A stretch of 20,016 bases of DNA from Hymenoscyphus infarciens (GCA_001414345.1 LLCB01000584.1:1-20016); one strand, 5' to 3'. Positions 1-8,690 are shown, counted from the stretch's first letter. Program-made: numbers and translations. The notes: a model not told the origin generated them from the sequence alone.

Positions 1-127
1 ATAAATACTTTACTACTAACTAATAAGGGTTTTAAGATAAGGTTAAATCTAGTTTAACCTTAACTTAAAATAATTTAAACTAATTCTAGAAGTATATTTA
101 AGCTAGTTTATAAACTAGATTAAAATA
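1..127 (+). repeat. Left arm of perfect 127-bp inverted repeat bounding the window
   Basis: Bases 1-127 are the exact reverse complement of 19890-20016; the match breaks at 128 (C, where the mirror predicts G). The arm is ATAAA, then a TA, then the first about 118 bases of a type I element. The 5-base flank outside the TA is also mirrored (ATAAA/TTTAT), so the repeated unit includes flanking DNA or continues beyond the window. No CpG is present in this arm. Confidence 0.95.
8..125 (+). mobile_element. Type I TIR element, 5' terminal fragment (copy 0)
   Basis: The fragment begins CTTTACTACTAAC after a TA (6-7) and matches the first about 118 bases of the other type I copies, including the AGGGTTTTAAG block and the TTCTAGAAG motif. 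It stops at a TA (126-127), where another type I copy (128-1726) starts. The rest of copy 0 would be expected after 1728 if this were a simple nested insertion, but copia sequence is found there instead. The fragment has strong C-to-T decay and no CpG. Confidence 0.85.
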
Positions 128-309
128 CTTTACTGCCAACCCGCGAGGGTTTTGAGTCGGGGTTGAATCGGGTTCAGAGGTGATTCAAACCGATTCTAGA
201 AGCGTATTCGAGCTAGTTTATAAAATAGATTAAAGCAGTTTAAAATAATTCAAGAACTAGGTTTAATATACTTTAAAACCGACTTAAGATAATTCATAGC
301 AGTAAAACC

Positions 310-329
310 CGACTCGTTTCAGCGAGTCG
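310..329. repeat. Short hairpin in type I 5' module
   Basis: A perfect 7-bp stem (CGACTCG / CGAGTCG) encloses a 6-base loop TTTCAG. The same hairpin is partly duplicated in copy 2 (about 3690-3732) and is decayed in the minus-strand copies (about 16590-16610 and 19800-19820). A second small palindrome, AGTGTCGGACACT, follows at about 365-377. Subterminal hairpins of this sort may be transposase-binding or fold-back structures; the role is unknown. Confidence 0.7.
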
Positions 330-481
330 AACCGGGTCATGAACCGGGTCAGGTGAGTTAAGTCAGTGTCGGACACTAGTTCAACTTAATTCTAGACCCG
401 TCTTAATAACTTTGTATTAGAGTAGCCTTAAATTAGTACTAAAAACTAATCACTAGCGAATACATATAAAAAAAGACTGAA

Positions 482-491
482 ATCACGTGAT
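482..491. promoter_or_regulatory. ATCACGTGAT palindrome (E-box core CACGTG) at start of shared core
   Basis: This 10-bp perfect palindrome contains CACGTG. It recurs at the same place in copy 2 (3888-3897) and in mutated form in the type II copies (about 7216 and 12946). CACGTG is a known binding core for bHLH factors in fungi; whether it acts here is inference. It marks the upstream edge of the sequence shared by type I and type II elements. Confidence 0.4.
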
Positions 492-1002
492 CAGGCGTAT
501 ATTACGTAGCTACACTACTCTTATACAACATGCCTGAATGCCCGAGTCCTGATTCCACCAATTCCAACAATTCTACTAATTCTACTGATTCCACCAATTA
601 TTCTATTGAATATTCCACCAACCCAAATAACGTCATCCCTATATATATACCTTAATTTGATTAGTTGGATCGGTTAGTCGGTCGGTTAGTCAGTTAGAAA
701 CTATAAGGCACGTACGTTAGTTTAAGAAGTAAGAGTAGAAATAGTATATACTATAAAAGCGACAACGATAATGTAGATAATAAATCCGAGGCTTCTAATT
801 TACTAGGCAACTAATTAAGGGCTTCTTATTCGCTCTGCTAAAAGTCCGACCGTGAAATGTGCTTATACTAGCCAATGTTATTCGACGACGTAGAATTAAC
901 CGGGGTAGCGAACGCGACGAATACGACCTAGATTACGATGCCGATAAGCGGCCCGATGCCGGTGCCAAGTAACGAATGCGATGCGATAGCGATAGAGAGT
1001 TA

Positions 1003-1033
<31 letters not shown>

Positions 1034-1092
1034 AGTAAAGTGTTGAAGTGTCGAAGTCGAAGTCGAAGTCGAAGTCGAAGTCGAAGTCGAAG
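1003..1092 (+). repeat. (TCG)10 and (TCGAAG)7 microsatellites in element core
   Basis: TCG is repeated ten times (1003-1032), followed by a short spacer and seven TCGAAG units (1051-1092). The arrays persist in every core copy in different lengths and decay states. They consist of CpG rather than CpA, so CpA-directed RIP largely spared them. Short open frames that cross them (poly-Arg, poly-Ser, Leu-Arg repeats) are artefacts of the repeat. Confidence 0.9.
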
Positions 1093-1427
1093 GTGGGGGT
1101 GGCCTGTGCGTCCGTAGGTCTTAGCGGTTACGTAGCTAGTTGTACGTAGCATACCGTGTTCGGTAAGAGCGACCCTGGTACGAAAGCCACGCCCCACCAT
1201 GTGACCCACTTTAGTTATATAACTTACTAAACTTATACGCTAGTAGCCCTAAATTTAAGAACTACTAGAATATAAAAATTATATAAGGTTTATATATAAA
1301 AAGCCGCTTAAATCGCCTTTAAAAAAAAACCACTCTCTCTAGACTTTTTTTTTTTCTTCTAAATACTTTATTTTAGATATATTTTTTAAACTAAGTTAAG
1401 AGCTAGATTATAAGTTAGTTTCTAATT

Positions 1428-1620
1428 TTAAATCGTTTTATAAATCGGCTTAAATTCCCTTAAATCGTTTTATGAATCGGTTTCTTACTTTGAATCGTTT
1501 TATAAATCGGTTTCTTACTTTAAATCGTTTTATAAATCGGCTTAAATCGTTTTATAAATTAGGTTAAATCACCTTAAATCGTTTTATAAATCGGTTTCTT
1601 ACCTTAAATCGTTTTATAAA
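1428..1620 (+). repeat. Subterminal tandem array of type I 3' module
   Basis: Seven near-copies of a unit centred on AATCGTTTTATAAATCGG begin near 1431, 1463, 1492, 1523, 1545, 1577 and 1607, with spacing of about 21-32 bases. The same array is present in copy 2 (about 4900-5095) and, inverted, in copies 5 (about 15420-15560) and 6 (about 18630-18735). It is characteristic of type I and absent from type II. Confidence 0.8.
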
Positions 1621-1728
1621 AGGTATTAGAGCTACTTTAAGAAATAACTCATATCTTAAACCGGTATTAAACCGGTATTAAGTCTAAGTTAATACTAGCT
1701 TAAAACCCTAGTAGAGGGCATATAAGTA

Positions 1729-1903
1729 GTCTTATCTAAGCCTTTTATAAAGCCGTCAGCTATATCGTCTTTTATACTAATATATACTAGTGTTATTCGA
1801 CTACTATCTATTACTTCTCTTATAAAGTAATATATAATATTAATATACTTTATTCTCTTATAAAACTTAGGATTATTAGCTAGTTTCTAAGCTAATTTAC
1901 TAT
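1729..1903 (-). pseudogene. Copia polyprotein fragment, RNase H C-terminal end (close relative of Copia-1)
   Basis: Read on the minus strand, this encodes the last about 58 residues of a copia polyprotein in one frame with a single TAG. It includes NNPKFYKRIKY, YYFIREVIDSSRI and SIKDDIADGFIKGLDK. It matches the Copia-1 C-terminus (12360-12487 joined to 14460-14510) almost residue for residue. It carries no type II element at the site occupied by the 12488-14457 insertion, so it is a natural empty site that confirms that element's ends. It is flanked by a type I element ending at 1726 and a type II element starting at 1906. Only the 3' part of the gene is present; the remainder is not next to the other end of the type II element. 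Confidence 0.85.
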
Positions 1904-1989
1904 TACGTATATATGCCTACTCGCTTTTACTTAAAACTAGTTTAAATTAGTATTAAATCGATTTTAATAGCTTAAGTAAGAGTCGATAT

Positions 1990-2515
1990 AGTATCTGATC
2001 TTATTTAGAGAGGTTCTAAGGTTCTAATCCTATTCAGAGATGTTTAGAACCTATTTAGAGAGGTTCCGAGGTTCCGATTATATTTAGAGAGGTTTAGAAC
2101 CTATTTAGAGAGGTTCCGAACCTATTTAGAGAGGTTCTAAGGTTCTGAACCTATTCGGAGAGGTTCCGAACCTATTCTGAATCGTTGAATTAATCAGAGC
2201 TATAGCTAGCTATAGTTTAGAGAGGTTCTAAGGTTCTGATTATATTTAGAGAGGTTCTAAACCTATTTAGAGAGGTTCCGAGGTTCCGATCTAATTTAGA
2301 GAGGTTTAGAACTTATTTAGAGAGGTTCTGAACCTATTCCAAATCGTTGAATTAATTAGAGCTATAGCTAGCTATAGTTTAGAGAGGTTCTAAGGTTCCG
2401 ATTATATTTAGAGAGGTTCTAAACCTATTTAGAGAGGTTCCAAGGTTCCGATTCTATTCAGAGGGGTTCAGAACTTATTTAGAGAGGTTCTAAACCTATT
2501 CCGAATCGTTAAATT
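1990..2515 (-). repeat. Higher-order tandem array, type II 3' module (copy C)
   Basis: AGAGAGGTTC, CTATTTAG and GGTTCCGA motifs recur throughout. A longer unit marked by AATCGTTGAATTAAT and the palindromic AGCTATAGCTAGCTATAG recurs near 2180, 2342 and 2503, a period of about 162 bases. The basic 10-11-base motifs (TTCTGAACCTA-like) are those of the A and B copies, read inverted. Confidence 0.75.
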
Positions 2516-2849
2516 AATTATAACTAATACTAGCTTTAGTATATACTAGCTATATATTCGTAGTATAATAACACTTAAAAAGTACTTAGAAGAAAAGATA
2601 AAAAGTCTAGAGAGAGTGTTTTTTTTTTCAAAGGCGATTTAAGCGACTTTTTATATATTAACTTTAATTAGTAAGTATATATTAATAGTCCTTATATTCA
2701 GAGCTACTAGTGTATAAATTTAGTATATTACGTAACTAGGTAGGTTATATAGTAGAGCGTGGCTTTCGTACCAGGGTCGCTCTTACCGAACACGGTGCGC
2801 TACGTACAACTAGCTACGTAACCGCTAAGACCTAGTACACGGGCTACCC

Positions 2850-2965
2850 CCACCTTCGACTTCGACTTCGACACTTCGACTTCGACATCTTCGACTTCGA
2901 CACTTCACTTCGACGACGACGACGACGACGACGACAACGACGACGACGACGACAACGACGACGAT
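2850..2965 (-). repeat. Inverted (CTTCGA)n and (GAC)n microsatellites, core of copy C
   Basis: This is the minus-strand counterpart of the TCGAAG and TCG arrays of the other cores. It has CTTCGA units broken by CACTTCGA variants (about 2852-2900) and then a long GAC/GACAAC tract (about 2908-2965). The open frame covering part of this stretch on the minus strand is low-complexity Arg/Lys/Ser and is not a gene. Confidence 0.85.
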
Positions 2966-3499
2966 AATAACTCGCTATTACTATTATATTATATTCGTTA
3001 CTCGGCATTAGACCGCTTATCGGCATTATAATCTAGGTTATATTCGTCGTATTCACTACCCTAGTTAATTCTACGTCGTCGAACAATATCGGCTAGTATA
3101 GGCATATTTTACGGTTAGACTTTTAGTAGAGTAAATAAGAAGCCCTAAATTAGTTACCTAGCGAATTAGAAGTATTAGATTTATTATCTATGTTATCGCT
3201 GTCGCTGTCGCTGTCGCTTTTATAGTACGTACTATTTCTACCCTTACTTCCTAAACTAACGTACGTGCCTTATAGTTTCTAACTAACCGACCGACCAACT
3301 AACCGACTAATTAAACTAATTATATCAAGGCATATATATAGGGATAACGTCATTTAGATCAGTGGAATATTCGGTGAAACATTCAGTAGAATAATTAGTA
3401 GAATAATTAATAAAATAATTAGTAGAATAATCAGTAGACTTAGTGGAATTAGTAGAAGCAGGACTTAGGTATTTAGACATATTATATAAGAGTAGTATA

Positions 3500-5201
3500 C
3501 TTTACTGCCAACTAGCGAGGGTTTTAAGACGGGGTTAAATCCGGTTCAACCCCGACTCAAGGTGATTTAGACCGATTCTAGAAGCGTGTTTAAGCTAGTT
3601 TATAAACTAGATTAAAGCAGTTTAAAACGATTTAAGAACTAGGTTAAATATGCTTTAAAACCGACTTAAAATGATTTATAGTAGTAAAACCCGACTCGTT
3701 TCAGCGAGTCGAACTCGTTTCAGCGAGTTGAACCGGGTTATGAACCAGGTCAGGTAAGTTAAGTCAGTGTCGGACACTAGTTTAACTTAATTCTAGACCC
3801 GCCTTAAACTAGTAACTTAGTATTAGAGTAGCCTTAAATTAGTACTAAAAACTAATCACAAGCGAATACATATAAAAAAAGACTAAAATCACGTGATTAG
3901 GCGTATATTACGTAGCTACACTACTCTTATACAACATACCTGAATGCCCGAGTCCTGCTTCTACTAATTCTACTAATTCCACTAATTCTACTAATTCCAC
4001 CAATTCCACCGATTCCACCGATTATTCTACTAAATGTTCTACCGACCTAAATAACGTTATCCCTATATATATGCCTCGATTTGATTAGTTAGATCGGTCA
4101 GTCGGTTAGTTAGTCAGTTAGAAACTATAAGGCACGTACGTTAGTTTAGGAAGTAAGAGTAGAAACAGTATATACTATAAAAGCGATAGCGATAACGTAG
4201 ATAATAAATCCAAGGCTTCTAATTCGCTAGGTAACTAATTAAGGGCTTCTTATTCGCTCTACTAAAAGTCCGACCGTGAAATGTGCCTATACTAGCCGAT
4301 GTTATTCGACGACGTGGAATTGACCAGGGTAGCGAACGCGACGAATACGTGGATTACGATGCCGATAAGCGGCCCGATGCCGAGTAATAAATGCGATGCG
4401 ATGGCGAAAGAGAGTTATCGTCGTTGTCGTCGTCGTCGTCGTCGTCGAAGTGAAATGTCGTCGTCGTCGTCGTCGAAGTGAAATGTCGAAGTAAAGTGTT
4501 GAAGTGTCGAAGTCGAAGTCGAAGTCGAAGTCGAAGTCGAAGTCGAAGTCGAAGTCGAAGTCGAAGGTAGGGGTGGCCCGTGCGTTCGTAGGTCTTAGCG
4601 GTTACGTAGCTAGTTGTACGTAGCGCACCGTGTTCGGCAAGAGCGACCCTGGCACGAAAGCCACGCCCCACCATATGACCCACTTTAGTTACGTGACTTT
4701 TATTTTTTATATGCTTATAGCCCTAATTCTAAGGATTATTAATATATAATTACTAATTAAAGTTAATATATAAAAAGCTGCTTAAATCGCCTTTGAAAAA
4801 AAAAACACTCTCTCTAGACTTTTTTTTTTCTTCTAAGTACTTTATTTTTGATATATTTTTTAAACTAAGTTAAGAGCTAGATTATAAGTTAGTTTCTAAT
4901 TTTAAATTGTTTTATAAATCGACTTAAATTACCTTAAATTGTTTTATAAATCGGTTTCTTACTTTAAATCGTTTTATAAATCAGTTTAAATTCCCTTAAA
5001 TCGTTTTATAATTCCCTTAAATCGTTTTATAAATCGGTTTCTTACCTTAAATCGTTTTATAAATCAGCTTAAATTACTTTAAATCGTTTTATAAAACGTA
5101 TTAGAGCTACTTTAAGAAATAACTCATATCTTAAACCGGTATTAAACCGGTATTAAGTCTAAGTTGATACTAGCTCAAAACCCTAGTAGAGGGCATGTAA
5201 G
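3500..5201 (+). mobile_element. Type I non-autonomous TIR element, copy 2 (inside type II copy C)
   Basis: This 1702-bp element is the longest type I copy. TA flanks it at 3498-3499 and 5202-5203. Its ends are CTTTACTGCCAACTAGCGA and, at the 3' end, CCCTAGTAGAGGGCATGTAAG. It contains the ATCACGTGAT palindrome (3888-3897), a TATATATATGCC tract (about 4063-4074), expanded TCG arrays (about 4419-4475), ten TCGAAG units (4507-4566), the conserved GC-rich block (about 4600-4690) and the 3' tandem array (about 4900-5095). It retains many CpG and CpA sites, so it is among the least mutated copies and the best template for a consensus. No transposase was seen. Low-complexity frames at 4299-4481 (+) and 4354-4683 (-) arise from the microsatellites. 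Confidence 0.88.
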
Positions 5202-5700
5202 TAGCTATGTAATATAAGCCTAATCACGTAATTTTAAATTCAAGTCCTTTTTTTAAGCTCTTTCTTAAGCTCTTTTTCTATACTAGCTTAAACCTAGCTC
5301 TAAACTAGCTCTAAACTAGTTCTAAGCTAGTTCTAAACTAGTTCTAAACTAGTTTAGAACTAAAGTCGACTTTGGATTAGATACGTTTAAGGTGTTATAG
5401 ATTAAGAAACTGATTTAGCTCTCTTTTAGACTTAGATCTAAATCAGTTCTAAACTAGCTTTGAACTAGTCGAACTTCTCTGAACCAGTTCTGAATCGGTT
5501 CTAAATCGGCTTTGAACTAGTAGAACCTCTCTAAACTAGTTCTGAACTAGTTCTGAACCAGTTCTAAATCGGTTCCGAATTAGTTCTAAACTAATAGAAC
5601 TACTCTGATACTAATCCGACTCTAGGTCGACTTTAATTTAAACCGGAGTCGAATCGGAGTTGAATTAGTGTTAAGCGAATAGCGGTTCGGTAGTATAGTA

Positions 5701-5790
5701 TATAGACTCTTTTATAAAAGTTATTAAACAAATAAGCTAGAAAGTCTTATTTACTCTAGTACTATTATATAACTTTATAATATAGAAAAT
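5701..5790 (+). pseudogene. Copia-2 reverse transcriptase, N-terminal piece (1 of 3)
   Basis: In frame from 5702 this encodes the start of a copia RT (RVT_2 type): IDSFIKVIKQISxKV, then LYNFII and a stop where Trp is expected. It corresponds to the family's DTFAPVVK..S..LLALAA..W motif. The frame is cut at 5790 by the 5' LTR of Copia-1 and resumes at 15123 (KIDIVLAFI, the family's QMDVKTAFL) once one copy of the AAAAT duplication is removed. The left edge is the TA bounding type II copy C. Both internal stops are TAG. Confidence 0.8.
5786..5790. repeat. Target-site duplication AAAAT, left copy (right copy 15118-15122)
   Basis: AAAAT directly precedes the TG of the 5' LTR and directly follows the terminal CA of the 3' LTR. 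Five-base duplications are normal for copia integrase. Removing one copy and the element restores the Copia-2 RT frame. Confidence 0.9.
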
Positions 5791-6012
5791 TGTAATATAT
5801 ATAATAATATAAGATTAGCAAGTTAAGGATTTAAAGCATTTAAGTCTAAGATAATAAAATTATTATAAATAATTTTTAACTTGCGTTATAGACCACCTAG
5901 GATTACGTGCTCAATCTTATATAGGCCTTTAGTAAGCCTAATAAGTGTGTCATGTGACCGCGCGTCTATAACGTGTCAGGGGCGCTCTAGAGTAACGCGT
6001 CGATATGTGGAC

Positions 6013-6038
6013 CTAAAACAAAGGATCCTTTGTTTTAG
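6013..6038. promoter_or_regulatory. 26-bp perfect palindrome in the LTR U3
   Basis: The half-site is CTAAAACAAAGGA and the axis lies within GGATCC. In the 3' LTR the same site (14842-14867) has one arm altered by a C-to-T change (AAAATAAAGG). It may be a dimeric transcription-factor site or hairpin; the function is not known. Confidence 0.6.
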
Positions 6039-6164
6039 CTCTTTGTTCTAAAAGTATAAAGAAATCGCTGGATCAGTATAAGTCTACTACCTTAGTGGAT
6101 ATTACGTGCTGTGGACCTAATTCTACACCTGGTTCCGCACGCTAAGACTGCTAAGCCTTCAGTC

Positions 6165-6173
6165 TATATAAGG
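6165..6173 (+). promoter_or_regulatory. TATA box of Copia-1 5' LTR
   Basis: TATATAAGG lies about 125 bases before the LTR end and is conserved in the 3' LTR at 14994-15002. Its position and consensus match a U3/R promoter driving the retrotransposon transcript. Confidence 0.6.
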
Positions 6174-6296
6174 AAGCCTTTGGGATACTAAAAAGATCTG
6201 AACATATATATATACCTATATATTTATATATATATATAATTTATATATATTCACTCCTTGACTGCTTTATTACGTAACCATTCTTATATAGTAGTA

Positions 6297-6695
6297 ATGC
6301 CTTCCCACAACAAATATATAAGTATTTAGAAGCTTAAGGGCTCTGTGAATTATGAAGTCTAGGCTATATGTACTAAGGCTTTCCTTACTAAAGAAGGATA
6401 AATCGAATTGATTATGTCTTATATTGAAGGCGACCTTGAATAAGAGTGTAAAGTATTAAGTAATATAATATTACTTATAGAAGATAGCTTGCTTCTATAA
6501 ATTTAAGATAAGAATAATACTAAAGCAGCTTAGGACGTACTTAAGAACCTCTATAGTCCTAAAGAGTTCTCTTCTAAATTTATACTATATAGAGAGTTCT
6601 TTAATACCTTCTTAGAGAGGTTCTCTTCTATGGAAGAATATCTTAATAAGGTTAAATATCTTAGTGATTAATTAAGAGTTAAAGGTATAGAACTA
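6297..6695 (+). pseudogene. Copia-1 gag, N-terminal part
   Basis: This is 133 codons from ATG at 6297 (MPSHNKYISI, then a stop). It includes KLKGSVNYEV followed by TAG where the family has Trp (the N/S-Y-xxW motif near the N-terminus of copia Gag), then AICTKAFLTKEG. About nine in-frame stops are present, all TAA/TAG. A later stretch (FLERFSSMEEYLNKVKYLSD) fits the UBN2/retrotrans_gag helical domain. The frame reaches GIEL at 6695, where type II element A is inserted, and continues at 8746 as PRQVVIA-like sequence (its Q codon is now TAG) with no phase change. Gag would form the particle shell. Confidence 0.88.
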
Positions 6696-6718
6696 CTGTA
6701 CTGCTGAACCGCTATTTA

Positions 6719-6990
6719 CTCAACTCCGGTTCGACTCCGGTTCGACTCCGGTTCGACTCTGGTTCAACTCCGGTTCGACTCTGATTCAGCTCTGATTCAA
6801 ATCAAGGTTAACCTAGGATTAGATTATGTTCCGAGCAGCTCAGAACCAGTTCGGAACCAGTTTGGAACTAGTTCAGAACTAGTTTGGAACTAGTTTAGAA
6901 CTAGTTTAGAGCTAATTTAGAGCTAGTTTAGAACCAGTTTAGAACTAGTTTGGAACTAGTTTAGAACTAGTTCAGAACTAGTTCAGAACC
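6719..6990 (+). repeat. 11-bp tandem arrays in type II 5' module (copy A)
   Basis: The first block (about 6719-6790) has units of GGTTCGACTCC and near-variants at 11-bp spacing. The second (about 6836-6990) has about thirteen units like GAACTAGTTCA/GAACCAGTTTG. A third block follows at about 7052-7145. GAACTAGTTC is itself palindromic, so these blocks can form many alternative hairpins. Copies B (about 12508-12900) and C (about 5290-5690, inverted) carry equivalent blocks. Confidence 0.8.
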
Positions 6991-8159
6991 AGAGCTAAAT
7001 TAGTTTCTTTATCTATAATACCTTAAACATATCTAATTCAGAGTCGACTTTAGTTCTAAACTAGTTTAGAACTAGTTCAGAACTAGTTTAGAACTAGTTC
7101 GGAATTAGTAAAACTAGCTTAGAACTAGTTTTAAGCTAGTTTTAAGCTAGTATTAAAAAAGACTTAAGAATAAAAGAGTTAGAAAAACAGCTTAAAAAAG
7201 GACTTAAATTTAAAATCATGTGAAAAGGTATATATTACGTAGCTACCTAACACTACTCTTATATAATATACCTGAAGGCCTAGGTCCTACTTCTACTAAT
7301 TTCACCGATTCCACTAATTATTCTACTGAATGTTCTACTGACCTAAATAACATTATCCCTATATATATGCCTTAATATAATTAGTTTGATTAGTCGGTTA
7401 GTTGGTTGGTTGGTTAGTTAGTCGGTCAGAAACTATAAGGTATATACGTTAGTTTAGGAAGTAAGGGTAGAAATAGTACATACTGTAAAAGCGATAGCAA
7501 TAGCAATAGCAATAGTAATGACGTAGATAATAAATCTAATGCTTCTAATTCGCTAAGTAACTAATTTAAGGCTTCTTATTCACTCTACTAAAAGTCTGAC
7601 TATAAAATGTAGCCGATGTTATTTAACAACGTAGAATTAACTAGGGTAGCGAATATGATAAAGATAACGTAGATTACAAGGCTAATAAGTAGCCTAATAC
7701 TAAGTAATAAATATAATATAATAGTAATAGAGAGCTATCGTCGTCGTTGTTATTATTAAAGTATTAATATCGAAGTATCGAAGTTAAAGTCGAAGTCGAA
7801 GTCGAAAGTAGAGGTAGCCCGTATGCTAGGTCTTAGCGGTTATGTAGCTAGTTATATATAGCGTACTATGTTTAGTAAGAGCGACCCTAGTATAAAAGCC
7901 ACACCCTACTATATAACCCACTTTAGTTACGTAACTTTATTTTTCATATAATTATAGCCCTAATTCTAAAGATTATTAATATATACTTACTAATTAAAGT
8001 TAATATATAAAAAGTTACTTAAATCGCCTTTAAAAAAAAAAATACTCTCTCTAGACTTTTTATTTTTTCTTCTAAGTACTTTTTAGGTATTAATATACTA
8101 CTAAGATATAGCTAGTATATACTAAAGCTAATATTAGTTATAATAGAATAGCTTAAACT

Positions 8160-8690
8160 ACTTAGAACTACTCAGAATAGGTTTAGAATAGCTTTAGAGC
8201 TACTCTAAATAGGTTTAGAATAGGTTTAGAACCTTTCTAAACTATAGTCTAACTATAGCTCTAAACGTTTCTACAATTTAGAATAGGTTTAGAACCTCTC
8301 TGAATAGGTTTGGAACCTTTCTAAACTACGGTCCAGCTATAGCTCCGAACGTTTCTACGATTCGGAATAGGTTCGGAACCTTTCTGAACTACGGTCCAGC
8401 TATAGCTCTGAACGTTTCTACGATTCGCAATAGGTTCGGAACCTTTCTGAACTACGGTCCAGCTATAGCTCCGAACGTTTCGACGATTCAGAGAGGTTCA
8501 GAACCTATTCAGAACTTATTCCGAACCTATTCAGAACCTATTCAGAACCTATTCCGAATCTATTCAGAACCTATTCAGAATCTATTCAGAACCTATTCCG
8601 AACCTATTCAGAACCTATTCAGAACCTATTCAGAATCTATTCAGAACCTATTCCGAACCTATTCAGAACCTATTCCGAACCTATTGAAAT
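8160..8690 (+). repeat. 63-bp and 11-bp tandem arrays in type II 3' module (copy A)
   Basis: A 63-bp unit (GAACCTTTCT..ACGGTCCAGC..AACGTTTCTACGATT..) starts at 8313, 8376 and 8439. A decayed extra copy lies at 8229, followed by a 21-bp spacer unit at 8292. From about 8490 to 8685 there is a long run of 11-bp units AGAACCTATTC/CGAACCTATTC/AGAATCTATTC. Copy B carries a related array (about 13945-14400). Confidence 0.88.

Larger units (their letters stand above)
128..1726 (+). mobile_element. Type I non-autonomous TIR element, copy 1
   Basis: This 1599-bp element is bounded by TA on both sides (126-127, 1727-1728). Its termini are imperfect inverted repeats: the 5' end reads CTTTACTGCC-AACCCGCGA and the reverse complement of the 3' end reads CTTATATGCCCTCTACTA, both followed by GGGTTTT. 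Order: 5' module (128-470) with a CGACTCG hairpin; shared core (about 474-1345) with an ATCACGTGAT palindrome, a TATA-like tract, (TCG)n and (TCGAAG)n arrays and a conserved GC-rich block (about 1130-1210); and a 3' module with a tandem array (1428-1620). I see no transposase. The TA target and short TIR suggest mobilisation by a Tc1/mariner or pogo/Fot1-type enzyme in trans, which is inference. It is one of the less decayed copies, with many CpG retained. The left flank is copy 0 and the right flank is a copia fragment. Confidence 0.85.
1906..5698 (-). mobile_element. Type II non-autonomous TIR element, copy C, split by a type I insertion
   Basis: This minus-strand type II element is 3793 bp with its insertion and about 2089 bp without it. 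TA lies at 1904-1905 and 5699-5700. Its left end CGTATATATGCCTACTCGC is the 3' terminus, and its right end (reverse complement CTATACTACCGAACCGC) is the 5' terminus. Parts, left to right: 3' array module (about 1990-2515), shared core (about 2585-3497), type I copy 2 (3500-5201), then the remaining edge of the core and the 5' module (5204-5698). The two halves rejoin exactly at one TA, matching the continuous sequence of other cores (AGAGTAGTATAGCTA). The flanks disagree: minus-strand copia C-terminus on the left and plus-strand copia RT on the right. The element therefore sits on a rearrangement breakpoint. Confidence 0.8.
5791..6288 (+). repeat. Copia-1 5' LTR
   Basis: This 498-bp LTR starts TGTAATATATA and ends TTCTTATA (the 3' LTR ends TTCTTACA, so the terminal CA became TA). 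It aligns over its whole length with 14618-15117, with mostly C/T and G/A differences and small indels. Promoter-like features are a TATATAAGG box (6165-6173) and an AT-repeat leader downstream. A 26-bp perfect palindrome centred on GGATCC lies at 6013-6038. Only 8 bases separate the LTR end from the presumed gag ATG. Confidence 0.93.

Noticed and set aside
1000..1209. Minus-strand open frame with Leu-Arg repeats, and similar frames at 2844-3026, 4299-4481 and 4354-4683
   Set aside because: They are created by TCG/TCGAAG microsatellites and neighbouring CpG-rich sequence. Products are low-complexity, differ between copies, and the two at 4299-4683 overlap on opposite strands.
6719..6790. tRNA gene or tRNA-derived SINE head
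   Set aside because: Only B-box-like 11-mers are present; no cloverleaf or A box was seen, and the element has TIRs and TA flanks instead of a poly-A or short tail.
6720..7140. Arrays read as telomeric or centromeric satellite
   Set aside because: They lie within defined transposon ends, recur at the same relative place in each type II copy, and do not match the TTAGGG telomere unit.
8490..8690. CRISPR array
   Set aside because: The 11-bp units are directly adjacent with no unique spacers and lie inside a eukaryotic transposon.
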